From the NCBI RefSeq assembly GCF_000143415.4, contig NW_003314261.1:558001-622000 (forward strand): 64,000 nt of DNA. Reading direction: 5' to 3'. The stretch is from Selaginella moellendorffii (Eukaryota > Streptophyta > Lycopodiopsida > Selaginellales > Selaginellaceae). Numbering within the stretch: the first letter of the stretch is position 1; each line of letters starts with the position of its first letter. The notes beneath the pieces are model-generated. The model saw only the letters and a list, made by a program, of their open reading frames with translations. It did no database searches and was not told the origin of the DNA. A program made the position numbers and the translations under genes. Below are positions 10,139 to 22,194 of the stretch, one piece after another.

Positions 10139-12289
10139 ATAACTTTTTCCCCATTCCGAGCAGGAATCTAATTTGGCTGAGAATCTCCTGCAAACAATGA
10201 GGTAAATTACTATGGCGTGCTAGTTGTAAATCCTCTACCATGTGCCACGCGGCAGCTCCCTATTGGTGCATATATAATATAATATCTGTTGAATATACCT
10301 GAAATTTTCTTGCAAATTTCTGGGATGGCCATTATGGTAATCTGAATAGCCCCATCCCCTATATCCTATGTGTCATATCTACACATCCCTATAATACATT
10401 CATCCATTATACCCATTCAAAGCTTGTCTGTAATTGCTTTGGAGGAGAACATCAATTGATCAGTGGGTGACTTATAATGCAGTAAGAAAGTACATGAGCA
10501 TTCTCAAAATCCTTGAAAACAATCCTTATAGGCTTGGGCTTTCCAAACACTAGCTCTCACAATGTCAAACTTTTGCACCTTGTAGCCCAGCCCATTGTAA
10601 GTCATGCTGGCAACATGATCCTATAACTCCTCCTTGTCTTGCTTGTTGCTCTAGAACCATAGCTGCGGAGTAAATATAATCAAGCTCCTCTCCTACACCT
10701 TGATCTTGTTTACTTCCTCCATCTGGGTGTAACTGTAAGCAGCCTTGCTCCATCATGCTACATGGTTGACATGCTTAGGTGGGCATGTTGAATTTTAAGG
10801 GGCTCTTTTTTAATGTAATCATGATGCCAATTTAGTGTGTATTGAGTGACATTGTAGAAGAATTCAACTATAGAAGATCTATGCGTGCTTAAACTCCATT
10901 GTGAGTTCCATCTTATACAATAGGCTAGAGCTTCTTGGCTATGTAGAAACCAAAAATAAGATTAGCAATCCATTTTAAAACAAAAAGAGAATCTAAATTA
11001 CTTATGTAAAATTACATGATTTTTATTTACACTAAAATTTGTAATTGACTATAATATGATCTAAAATTTGAAATTGATTATATTTTAATATTGGCATTTA
11101 GAGAGCCTCCAGCCAATGTACCATTATTAAAACATAACATAATGAAAAACCCTAGTTATTCTACTTCTTAAATAATATGATAAATTACTAAATTTAGACT
11201 TGCTCTATCAATACTAGAAATGAATTCTCCTAATAAATCTTTAATATCCTTTTGTGAGTGAACTTGAACTATTTTAGAAGAAAAAAAAAATTTAAACAAT
11301 ACTAGAATGCCTATCAACGAAAGTCTTTATTTTACTCAATTGCTAACTCCATCAATTGGAATAAATTAATAGGGATGTGGGATGCTTTAAAGTATTCACC
11401 ATATCTAAAAGGATGAACCTTATATAAATTCTATGTTACAACCTAATCAATAATGTCTCTTATAAAATAAAGTGAAAATACATTCTATAAGCTTTATATA
11501 TGCCATGGATTGCTTATATCAAGAATACTAATATCTTCTATAAACTCAAAGAGATGTTTGTAAAACCACATCATTTACTCATACAATTCTCACCACAAAT
11601 GTTCGATGCACTTTAAAAAAAAATTTCAAAAAGGTTAAATTTTAAACCATGTATTGATGGTTTACATATAAAGCTTTTACCTTTACACCCTAACAATGAA
11701 TTGTATCAACTTTCATGCCATTATGTTCAGAAGTATTATCGCTCCTTATTCATTTCAGCCTCCCAAAATGTCGTACAACCCATGTATATGTATTGAAAAT
11801 AGCATTGGCCTGTTTGGTCATAGACCACAATAAAATGTATTACCCAATAAATTATGGTATAGATGTATGCTACAAAACAATAAAAATAATGGTTAGAAAA
11901 GATAAGGAAGAAAAACATTTACAATCTATATGACATAGTGTATAAAGTGTCTTATTGGTGTAGTTACATCGATAAATTCATGACAAATGCCTATTGTGCA
12001 ATTTTCTTGGATCATGTAAAATTAATGCCTTGCGAATTTAATACTTAGTAAAATAGTAACCAACTACTCGATAATAGGAATGGGAGTTGATAATTCCTAA
12101 TTTTTCCCTATACAATTCACAAGAATATTAGTCCGGACATGGTTAAGAACTTCCTTTATCAGTATCTTATAGTACACCCCTTTCCAATTTGTATCCACCC
12201 ATATATATTTATACAATGTTGATTGTGTAATTTCTAAATAATTTGTAAGATAAGCCATGGTCTTTATCTCAAGAATCTATACGTAAAAT
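10139..12289. other. AT-rich intergenic DNA, no supported gene
   Basis: Base composition drops sharply to AT-rich just after the inverted-repeat boundary at about 10138. A short reverse-strand frame at 10565-10756 (DQGVGEELDYIYSAAMVLEQ) looks faintly protein-like but has no recognisable domain. The rest holds only stop-rich frames and A/T runs. It is probably decayed transposon sequence. Confidence 0.6.
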
Positions 12290-13690
12290 GCTGCTCCACT
12301 AGTAAAGTGTAATGCATGTGATTATGGGATCAGATTTGGATATATTAGTTTTTTAGAACCTTGAGGGCTAAATAAGGATAAAATAGCCACTAAGGGTTTT
12401 CTTATTAAATAATTACCCTTTTGCCAGTTGATAGAGATAGAATACACTACACAAATCCCCTCAATTTCAAAAAGTTATTAAAGCTTTATAAAAGGTATTA
12501 TATTGACGACCCTCTAATTTAGAAATTTATTTATTCATCATTGAAACATCAAAATCTTCATTTTCATCTTCACTTTTGCTAACTAAAAAAGTGTTGGAAT
12601 TGAAGCCTAATAACAACCCCACACTTTATTCATTTTCCACTAGTACACTTGTTTGTAAAATTTGCATTTGAGTCCAATTTCATAAATGGGCAAATCTTAC
12701 TCATTATGAATATTTCTAATCACTACCAAAAAGCAAACCAATTTCACTACCATAATAACCATACTATTAAAATTGAACCACATGCCTTTCCTCCTTAAGA
12801 ACCCTAAGTGATACTTAAATATAATAATGAATGGGATATATATGACCTGTATGTATAACCCATCATGTACCATTCAAAATGCATATATGCTTATCTCATT
12901 GGTATTTGGACTTTGTCCAATTGGAGAATGCCACTTGGACTATACTATGCATGTAGAGGATTTACAAATAGAATGCCATATTTTATAAAACATGCTTCCA
13001 ACAATGGATACTTTGTTTTAAGAGTTTTTCAACTTTGGTTACAACATCTTCCATGGTTAGGGAATGGAAGCAAGGCTTGAAATATTGGCTTCCTTTAGCT
13101 CTTTCTCAATTTGTTTGGCAAATGCATTGAATTGCAATGCAAAAATGTGGAGATATAGTTTTGCCAAGCTTGGAGATTGTTTAGTTTTTGTATTCAAGGC
13201 TTCCAAGGACTTGCAAGTAAGAAAATGTACTTAGGTACTATAAGTTGCATCCACATGAAAAAAATTGGAAAGCATGCTAATTTACATTGGATGAGGCAAA
13301 GGTGGAAGTTGTCTATCATTGCCTGAAATTTCTGCTTGTCTACACCAATATCTAACATGAGTGATAGCATAGCATTATGAGTGTTGTGGAAACTAATGAC
13401 TTTCAATCCAATGACATATAATTAAGCTTTAGCTTTTATTGTTAGAATTACCACAACTACTCATAAAAGAAGAAAATTGAGCATAAATTAGCATCACATT
13501 AATTAAGACATTTGAACACTTATAACACACCTTATTTCTCTTCTATTAAGCCAACTTAAGAAAGGGCAATTACTTAATGAGAAAGCCTTTAGTGGCTATT
13601 TTATCCCTATTATTTTAAAAATCCATAGTAATTGTATATCTAAATCTCATCCCATAATCACATGCACTAGACTCACCCATCCCCCCCTTT
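12290..13690. mobile_element. Putative non-autonomous element with long inverted terminal repeats carrying a MurD fragment
   Basis: The sequence at about 12290-12440 recurs in inverted orientation at about 13560-13690. The best-shared block is GATAAAATAGCCACTAA, with GCATGTGATTATGGGAT beyond it, and I judge similarity at roughly three quarters over 130 bp. Between the arms lies a reverse-strand fragment of the MurD gene. Inverted terminal repeats bracketing host gene sequence resemble a Pack-MULE-type gene-capture element. No transposase is visible and I could not define target-site duplications, so the class is uncertain. Confidence 0.5.
12975..13475 (-). pseudogene. Captured fragment of MurD (3' half, intron retained)
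   Basis: Read on the minus strand, this matches the intact MurD gene at 22195-24339. HNTHNAMLSLMLDIGVDKQK aligns with the exon-9 segment [20 protein letters not shown]. After a deletion, ATGTGGATGCAACTTATAG aligns with exon 10. GAGAAAGAGCTAAAGGAAGC and CTAACCATGGAAGATG align with exon 12. Homology continues into the following intron (ATTGTTGGAAGCATG here, ATTGCTGGAAGCACG in the gene). Retained intron sequence means it was copied from genomic DNA, not cDNA. Frameshifts and stops make it non-coding. Confidence 0.85.
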
Positions 13691-14974
13691 AGATACATAT
13701 TAACTAACAACCCGTACTGAGCCAAGGCGAATTAATATTTTTATTTTTGCACTGAATCTATCAATCTTTTTATTGTATAGATACCTTCCTATTGTGGAGC
13801 ATCTATAGACAAGAGCTGCATAAGAAGGACGCATGTATACAATTTTAAATTCAGGGATAAAAATATACCTTGCTCAAGGGTATATTATATTTTAAGTAAT
13901 CACTAATCAATGGGAATTAAACCTATGTAATTTCTTTTGATATTACATGTAGTACACCTTATCTTTCTCCCCTTAAGTTTATTAATTATCTTATTTATCC
14001 CTCAAAATTCTAATGATCCACAATGACTCTAAGCCAAGCTTTGGTGTTACCACTTATAAACTTATATACACCCTTTCTTAAGAACTCATTTGCTATGCAC
14101 TTGTATCTCTTAACTTTGTATTAGAAATGAGGAAGGATGGATAACTTTAATGAATTTGTATGGCACCACTTTGTGTTGCCATATTCTCTATGTGGCACTC
14201 CAAGTAGTTGGGTGGCAAATTAAGAATCACTCCAACCTTTGCTTCACAAAATAGTAAAAGCTTAAGTACTTACAGATGGGAAAAAAATGCCTAGTGGATG
14301 TCATATAGCACTAAATTTATCTAGCATAGACCTTTGGCATATCTCTCAGGAGGCAATAGTAACTCTATACCATTATCTGTGGTGGATCTAGGGCAAAAAA
14401 GGTAAAGCCAAACCTAGTAGCTATTGCTAGCAATCCACATATTATTCTCACCTACATGCAATTGCATCACAGTCACTATGAGATTGCTTATAAATGTCCA
14501 TAGAGGCTTTTAAACTTTACCTCTCTACCTCATATGCTCACTCTCACTTAAGGTCATTAAGTCCCTCCAAGAGGTTGCAAAACAACACCATATTCCCTCA
14601 TCAACAATGTTGTGGTATGGGATAGTGTTGTAGCTCCATATGCTTCAAATTTGCACATCCTCTCAAAAGATTGATACTTTCTTAAAACAAGAGCTTTGAC
14701 ATATCCCCAACTGTAGGCACATTAGGAAATACAATTCACATCTTAAGATTCATGAAGTCCCACCCATGGGTAAGAATAGACCTTTTAGAACACTGGTAAA
14801 TACTTCAACTCAAGTGAGGCCCAACCTAACTTAGTATTAAGTCTGAAAAGATTTATTCTAGTGGCAATAGATTACTTTACTAAGTAATAGTAATTAAACC
14901 AACACTAATAACAAACATTTTTGTTCAAAATATATTGACACTTTGAAATGAAGAGGTTAAAACATTAATGAATG
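13691..14974. other. AT-rich DNA, nothing recognised
   Basis: No open frame of useful length, RNA gene or clear repeat was found here. It lies between the putative gene-capture element and the TRIM-like retroelement, and is probably old transposon sequence. Confidence 0.5.
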
Positions 14975-15705
14975 TGTAAGCAACCAAAGAGAATAGCTTG
15001 AGAGACGATCCATAAGGTTTAAATATAAAAGGAAAGGGCCCATGAATAGAAATGCACAATTGGTTAAGGGTCTTGGGATACTTAGGGTTAAGCATCCTTG
15101 AGTTTGAATAATACTGGGTTGGGTGACTTTTCGAGAAGTCTAAATTCAAGAGCTTACATTTAGTATTGGAACAAGTCTCAGGTCCAACTTTGTTGGTTAA
15201 TTTAGGGGAGTCACATCATATATTAATTGACATTTGGCAGGTCTAGTTTGCTCTAGTTGAGTTTGACATGAAGGGTAGAGTATCAAAAGAGTAGGGCTCT
15301 CGGGAGAGCTACAACTCTCAGCATCCGTTCATGAGGGCGTGAATTTGCAAAGGGAATCACATCACATATTGATTGATATTTGTTAGGTTTAATTTGCTCC
15401 ATCTAGGCTCAATCTTAGGGGTAAGGTGTCAAGAGAGTAGGGCTCTCAGGAGAGTTACGGCTCTCAACTCTATTCATGAGGGCGCAAACTTACAAGGAAG
15501 TGTGATGGATTATAAGCAATAAAAAATAACAAACTTCATAAACAATCTATAAGGTTCAAATATAAAAGGAAAAGGCCTATGAATAAGAGTGCACCCATTT
15601 TTTCAATCCGTTAAGGGTTTTGAGATACTTGGGGTTAAGCGTCCTTGGGTTTGAATAATACTAGGTTGGGTGATTTCTCGGGAAGTCCAAATTTAGGACT
15701 TTACA
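14975..15705 (+). mobile_element. TRIM-like LTR retroelement, copy 1
   Basis: Two direct terminal repeats of about 185-195 bp lie at 14975-15158 (TGTAAGC...GCTTACA) and about 15510-15705. The first is followed at once by TTTAGTATTGGAAC, a decayed form of the initiator-tRNA-Met primer binding site TGGTATCAGAGC that is perfect in a related element at 47429. The interior is only about 350 bp, lacks coding capacity, and contains a partial internal duplication (two copies of a block around GAGTAGGGCTCTC). Small size, LTRs, a primer binding site and no genes define a terminal-repeat retrotransposon in miniature. Confidence 0.7.
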
Positions 15706-16434
15706 CCCAATAGTAGTGTTGTCTAATAATCAAATATAAAATATTTTCAGTTTATATCCATTCACTTGAGTGTTATATTTTTCTCTATCAAGATTTACTA
15801 GCAAGTATAGTCCATTATTTTAGACTTTAAACTTTTGATATCGGTCATCTTATCACATTATCACGAAAAAAGCTTCTCATAGATATTTAATCAATTCTAC
15901 TATTATATTTTATAGCTAGATTTCCAATTTAAAATACCTTTACAAATTTCTTATCAAATCTAAAGTTTCTTTCTTGTTGAATTGCTTCCATATGTTGAAG
16001 AGTTTGATATTGATTCTCATATATCCCTTCAAGTTGAATAAGCCTCAATTCCAAGTCTTTATTATCATTTAATTCATGCTTCAGTATTGGTTGTAAAGTT
16101 GAGATTTTCAACTCAATAACTTTTATTTTATAAACTAGTTAAAAAGGAGTTTTTTCATATCAAGCCTACTAGCACTTCTTTGGGCTACAGTATCATCCTT
16201 TAAAGTCATATTTGATGAGTCCTATATACTTTATGTGGAGTTTGCCATTCCTACTAGTTCAAACTTTGCTTTAATGTTTTGGTTGAAGCTAGACACCAAA
16301 AGTAGGTTTATCTGAGCGAACAAGGAAAAATTTAATGACACAGCCTTAGTTTCTAGCTTGGTAACAGAGGCCCAGTGTTATGATTTTATAGCTGATCCTA
16401 CAGGCCTTACAAAAACTAAATTTTTTTTGGGGGC
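15706..16434. repeat. Left arm of inner inverted repeat (partner 18563-19277)
   Basis: This block matches the reverse complement of 18563-19277 along its whole length. On the minus strand it contains a 60-codon frame (15929-16111) with a coiled-coil look (MEAIQQERNFRFDKKF). The same frame recurs on the plus strand of the partner with a stop in it. Upstream of that frame both arms contain protein-like sequence around LETKAVSLNFSLFAQ. The origin is unknown; it may be decayed host or transposon coding sequence. Confidence 0.75.
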
Positions 16435-16708
16435 ATTTTAGCTACTTATGCTTATGAGGAGTGTAGCCGAACCTTAAATTCTATTTAACCCGGGGAGGGG
16501 AATTGGGAGAGAATTTGGGAATCCGTGGATGGATGGCTAACATTTCGTTGCTTATGCAATGAATTGCTGAAACCAAGTAGAACTAAGTAGAAACTTGTAC
16601 AATAGGCAAAAATCTTGGCGAGGGAACTTAACTAAGGCCAAGGCCATGGTAGTCAGATAGACAAATTAAGTTAGCAAATTGGAAAGAAAAAATTTATAAT
16701 TTACAGAA
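16430..16708 (-). repeat. Repeat shared with the 46.9 kb insertion
   Basis: In reverse complement this stretch matches 46923-47190. Both copies begin TGTAA..., run through TTTCCAATTTGC and GTTCCCTCGCCAAG, and later share GGTTCGGCTACACTC. At 46923 the copy forms the left end of an insertion, so this is probably an LTR-like piece. Confidence 0.65.
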
Positions 16709-18562
16709 GGTTACCAATTAAACATCGATAGTAACATTCTATTATTTACAAGCTAACATGTTAGTGAAGAAAAAAACACTAGTGTATTATATAACATTCT
16801 AGGAAAGCTAACTATTGAGAAGAAGAAATATTGTAATAAATAGCTACTAACAATATTATAAAGGTATAGAACCACATTTAAAGACTAATACTTAAATATC
16901 ATTGTTGAAGTACCAAAAATTATTCTAGTTTATCTCTCTCATTAGTCTAAATGCAATCTCTAGAAATTTGCAACATATGACTACCTTTACCACATGAGAA
17001 GTTTTTTAAGAGTTGAGAATTTTATCCTTACATTCTGTTGAGAGGAGGTCAAGTGCACACCTTACGAGAATCCTTCAGTCAACCGAGAATGACAAAGAAA
17101 AGTTAAAAGAGCTTAAATAGTTCAATAGATCCATTCACCTATTATCTTACAACAAAAAAACTAGAACCAAGTATATACTTTAGCTCACACAATGACACCA
17201 TGATCTCAAGTGATTTCTAAGATCAAAGAACCAAATTAGTAAAAATCAAATAAAGAATGAGAAAAAGAAATCAATAATAATGATTAATGTGATCAGTGAT
17301 GACTCTATTACTTGTTCCTTAAATACTCCAGAGATTTACTCCCATAAGTCTAAGAAAGAAACAAGAAAAGTGACATTCTTCTAGAAAAGAGAAGTCATAT
17401 TGGCTATGCATCTTGTCTTTGGCCTGTTAAGAGTCTTGTAAGATTGTCTATCACCAAAGGATCCTTCAGTATCAAATTACTTTGCATTTGGTAAAAAGAT
17501 TCCTAACACTCTTTGCCTTGATAATTCATCCATGTTTGATTCGCAGATATAGTACCTCTACCGCTATGGAAACTATGCGTAATTTATTTCATGCTTCTTT
17601 TAGTGGAGATAAAAACTATAGTATAAAAAAGTGGTGGTAAGAAAAATTATATATTAATTCATCAATTTTTAAGTACAGGTGTTTGTTAGCTTGAATCCAA
17701 AAATTGTTGTTTTCTTGTAGCTATAATAGGATATAGCATGACCTTGCAAAATGTAACTACCTAGAACTTAGAATGATTGGTTGAAGAACTTCTTGAAAAT
17801 TTTTAAACAAGCTACTCATTTCCCAAATTTCTTTGTAAAACCAAAGGTGTTATTTTTCGCAAATGGCATCTCCACAACCCTTCCATAAAACCTGAAATAG
17901 AGCGTAGTTTGTGGTATATAAACATTAACCCAGTCAATATTTGTGATCTAACCTAATACTTCATAAAATAATTGTTCATTTTCAAAATGTTCGTCAATAT
18001 TTGTTTTAGTTGTTGATTATATTTGGTGATCTTATAATTTCTGCATGCACTTATGCTATATAAACTTTTCTAACCTCCTGATAACATTTTTCTCCAAGCA
18101 TTGAGTATGCATTGCTAGTGTCAAACACTGTTGATTCATGAGTGCTGCAATTTATAGCTCTAGAGCCTATAGAAATGTTTTCTATGTTCACCCCCTGGTG
18201 TTTTCCCTTTATATAATCTCTAACTTCAATAAATTTTAACTTCAAATCAACCAGCCCATCTAAAAATTTCATAGTCCCTGCTAACAATTCATTATTTCCA
18301 TACACACTACAAATCTCTATGGCCTTTATATTTGCCATTCGACCCATCTACTTGAAGAATAAGGACTAGTCCAATCCAAGAGAGAGTATTCCATCTATAA
18401 TTTTCAATTTCCCCCATGGAGTGTCTCATAAAAAAATTGAATAACTCACTAGAACTTTGCTACTTCCACTGTTACCATTGATCTAAACATCCCATGTTTC
18501 CACCATTACACCATAGTTTTATATTTTTCATTTCCATACTCCACTTGGACATTGTAAGTTTT
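16709..18562. other. AT-rich spacer of the inner inverted repeat, with a dispersed repeat at about 17030-17400
   Basis: Most of the spacer is AT-rich without supported genes. The part at about 17030-17400 is the reverse complement of about 36110-36500 (shared blocks ATCATGGTGTCATTGTG and TTTGTCATTCTCGG), which indicates another dispersed family. A 98-codon reverse-strand frame at 18051-18347 (GTMKFLDGLVDLKLKFIE) is protein-like but unrecognised, with no neighbouring exons I could place. Confidence 0.5.
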
Positions 18563-19277
18563 GCCCTAAAACAAAAATTTAGTTTTTGTAAGGCTTGTAG
18601 GTATAACACTATGCCTCTATTACTAAGCTAGAAACTAAGGTTGTGTTATTGAATTTTTCCCTATTCGCCCAAGTAAACTTACTCCCAATGTCTAGCTTCA
18701 GCCAAAACATTAAAGCAAAGTTTGAACTAGTAGGAATCGCAAAATCCACATGAGGTATATGGGACTCATCAAACATGACTTTTAAAGGATGATACTATAG
18801 CACAAAAAAGTGCTAGTAGGCTTGATATAAAAAAATTCCTTTTTAATTAGTTTATAAGATAGAAGTTATTGAGTTGAAAATCTCAACTTTACAACTAACA
18901 TTGAAGCATGAATTAAATGATAATAAAGACTTGGAATTAAGGCTTATTCAACTTGAAGGGATATATGAGAATCAACATTAAGCTCTTCAATATATGGAAG
19001 CAATTCAACAAGAAAGAAACTTTAGATTTGATAAAAAATTTGTAAAGGTATTTTAAATTGGAAATCTAGCTATAAAATATAATAGTAGAATTGATAAAAT
19101 ATTTATGAAAAGCTTTTTCCATGATAATGTGATAAGATGACATATATCAAAAGTTTGAAGTCTAAATAATAGACTATATTTGCTAGTAAATCTTGATGGA
19201 GAAAAATATAACACTCAAGTGAATGAATATAGATTGAAAATATTTTATATTCGATTATTAACAACACTACTGTTGGG
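18563..19277. repeat. Right arm of inner inverted repeat (partner 15706-16434)
   Basis: This is the reverse complement of the left arm with scattered substitutions. The coiled-coil-like frame (NDNKDLELRLIQLEG) is present on the plus strand at about 18878-19055 but contains an in-frame stop after its middle. The arm is followed at once by a second TRIM-like element in opposite orientation to copy 1, so element and flank were duplicated together. Confidence 0.75.
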
Positions 19278-19871
19278 TGTAAAGTCCTAAATTTGGATTT
19301 CCCGAGAAGTCACTTAACCTAGTATTATTCAAACCCAAGGACGCTTAACCCCAAGTATCTCAAAACCCTTAACGGATTAGCAAAAAGAGATGCACTCTTA
19401 TTCATAGGCCTTTTCCCTTTATATTTGAACCCTATAGATTATTTATGAAATTGTTCTTTTTTATTGCTTATAATTTACCACGCTTCTTTACAAGTTCACG
19501 CCCTCATGAACGGAAGTTGAGAGCTGTAACTTTTTCGAAAGCCCTACTCTCTTGACACCCTATCCCTTAGGTCGAGTCTAACTAGAGCAAACTAAACCTA
19601 CCAAATGTCAATCAATATATGGTGTGATTCTTTAAACCAACCAACAGAGCTAAACCTAATACCCACTCTAATACCAAATGTAACTTCCTGAATTTAAACT
19701 TTTCAAGAAGTTACATAGCCCAATACTTTTCAAACCCAATGATGCTTAACCCTAAGTATCCCAAGACCCTTAAACAATTGAAAAAAGTATTTATGAGCCT
19801 TTTCCCTTTATATTTGAATTTTATGAATTGTTTTTCAAATCATTTTCTTTGGTTACTTATATTGAGTTACA
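19278..19871 (-). mobile_element. TRIM-like LTR retroelement, copy 2 (inverted)
   Basis: On the minus strand, terminal repeats lie at about 19679-19871 and 19278-19472, with TGTAA at the plus-strand left end. Next to the inner end of the 19679 repeat is CTCTAATACCAAA, the reverse complement of a decayed tRNA-Met primer binding site. The interior of about 200 bp is shorter than in copy 1 because the internal duplication is absent. It forms the outer part of the inner inverted repeat. Confidence 0.65.
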
Positions 19872-20422
19872 AACAATCAATATGGCTTACAACTATACAC
19901 CTTATTTGTGTAAGATTATATGACAGGAAAAATCTTCAATAAAAAACGCTATATTCAAAGTCGAGATATATATAAATATAACTACCTTTCCTCTATAACC
20001 TAATATTTGAAGTTAAATTCAAAAACAAGTAAAACCAAATCCCTTTAGAATTACTCTTTTCTTTCTATATCTATTTTACTCTATCATAAATTTTATCTTC
20101 CACCAAATTTATAAAATGATTTATTATATAACTCTCATATTTAAGTATACCTTCCAACCTTGCAAAGATTTCTGTCACCATTCAAAAATGTTTTCTTATT
20201 TAATATATGCATTTAACAATGGTCAAATCTACCACCTTTTTTACCAATATTTTATAATATTAACAATAACACATAGAATATAATTTAAAGACTATATAAG
20301 GAGGAACCTTTCATAACACAAGGCATTAGAAAGGGGGTGCTCTCCAATATGTTATTCATCCAATCAATTAATGTGGCACCAACCAATTTTACTAGTCATA
20401 TTCAACTATTCTTATATCCAAT
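19872..20422. other. AT-rich DNA, nothing recognised
   Basis: No gene or structured repeat is supported between the inverted TRIM copy and the hAT-like element. Confidence 0.5.
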
Positions 20423-21179
20423 GCTTCAAAACACGCTGTGCACCACAGCGTGTTGGCGTGGTGACACGAACACGGCCCCTAGCCGTGTTAACACGAGCCA
20501 TGTTCATTGACTCGGTCAATGCTCCAAAACACAGCTCCAAACACGGTTGAAACATGGTCAAATATTGTGTGACCACGCTGTGTTCTAAAACAATAGTTCA
20601 CGTGGTTCACGTGAGTGTTTTGTGCTTTGATGTTTTCTTGTCTTGCGATCAATCAAAAATTCCTGCGATCAATCAAAAGGTTTTTCCAGCGATCTATGGT
20701 GATTTTCTTGGGCTGGGAATGCCCTCTCTAGGATTCTAGTGCTGGAGTGAGAGGAATGGCGCTCATCCACGCCTGATTTCGCTGCAAAAAATTCCTGATC
20801 ATTATCTCCAAGTTTGTAGATTTTCTCTCCCAAATTTTCTCTTTGGATTACTTCTGCCATAATTCTTAGCTGCTTGGCATTGCATCTTTGTAGATTGCTG
20901 TGATTCTTAGTTGCTATCACTTCAAAAAAGAGGAATTGCTTAGTAGTGAGCCAGATTGCAGACTTGGTATTTGTGGCCAGTAATACCAAGTTGATAGGGA
21001 GCCACAAGTTGATGATGATCCTACTAATGAGGAGCTTCTAGATGAGATGGAGTAATAAGTAGAATATTCTAGAGAATATTCGTGTTTTCACCCGTGTTTT
21101 TCCGTGTTCATTTCTGTGTTCCATGTTCGTGTTCAAAAAATTGAATGCCGTGTTCGTGTTCGTGTTCGTGTTTTGAAGC
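20423..21179. mobile_element. hAT-like non-autonomous element with CGTGTT subterminal repeats
   Basis: Perfect 13-bp inverted ends GCTTCAAAACACG (20423) and CGTGTTTTGAAGC (21167-21179) bracket 757 bp. Next to each end the hexamer CGTGTT or its complement AACACG is repeated many times, on the right as consecutive CGTGTT copies. Such dense subterminal motifs are transposase-binding arrays in hAT and CACTA elements. No transposase frame is present. An exact target-site duplication could not be called (TATCCAAT versus TATGCTTA), so the superfamily is tentative. Confidence 0.6.
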
Positions 21180-21239
21180 TATGCTTATAACTCTAAAGCC
21201 TAGGTTTGTGATTTCATTTTAGTGAATTCCATTTTGTGT

Positions 21240-21800
21240 TTGGTTTTCCTTTAGCACAGCCGGTTGATGACCTCTCAAAGCAGGAGAAGCTCGAGGCGCG
21301 AGTTTTTCCTGAGGGGTGGAGCTCCAGTGCGCGAATCAAGAGGCTGGATGCTACCTCGCTCGAGCAGATTCGAAGAGGAAGCCTCTACCTAGATATGGCG
21401 ATATTTGGATAGATTCTTGTGCGGGTATGTTTAAGGTGAATTGGTTTTGAGATACAAGAAGGCAAGGTATTTAAAATTCTTTTTCGTTGATCTAGATTGC
21501 ACTGTCCGATTTAGATGTATTACACAACTGAACCGGATGTGCATGGAAATGAAGCATCTCCAGTTGCGTTTGCCATTGCCGAGCTCCTCGAGTCCATTCC
21601 CTTGTTCATGTGGAGTTTGAATGTGTATGGCGGTCGGTACCAAACTTCAGAGCTGCCTGCTTCAAGCAGGTTTGTGCTTGTCAAAAGCCATCCATTTTAA
21701 TGATCGAACTTGATACGTGCAGGAAAATTCTGAAGGAAAATGGACGAGAGTGAGTGCTGCTGTACCGAAGGGACGACTTTGAGCGAGTGCCGGAAATTTT
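21240..21800 (+). pseudogene. Unidentified gene fragments upstream of MurD
   Basis: Two protein-like stretches are visible. From about 21250 a frame reads EKLEARVFPEGWSSSARIKR and stops at 21411. From about 21560 another reads AELLESIPLFMWSLNVYGGR then SELPASS, followed by a possible intron and a short exon with KILKENGRE and a stop. The second stretch recurs at 57470-57730. I could not name the family. They may be exons of an unrecognised gene or remnants. Confidence 0.4.
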
Positions 21801-22194
21801 TGCTCTTTGTGCAACAAAGTGTGCTATAGTGTAAGCATTCACAGAAGCACTGCCAGCTTTCACTAAAAACACCTACTTTATTTCTTTTCAGGAATGATAA
21901 ACTGGCAGATCAATGAAAGTCCGTGAGGAGTCTTCACCACGAACGCTCTTAGTTTGTCCTTCCTGCCCATGTATCGGCACAACTCAGGATAATTTGTTCT
22001 CTCGTATCAACTGCTCCGTTTCAGCCATAGTGTTCCTCGTCTGCACTTCGTTTTGCAATTCATTCTTAAACACGAGGACATCTCGGTCAAGGTGCATCAA
22101 TGTAAGCTTTGATAAAATGAAACTCTCCTCTAAATTCAATAAAATTCCAAATGATCACTATTACTACTGGCAAAACCTTATATTTGGGTTTATT

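Noticed and set aside
10139-21240. Possible CRISPR-like or satellite array
   Set aside because: Repeats found here are inverted or LTR-type, not regularly spaced short repeats, and the DNA is eukaryotic.
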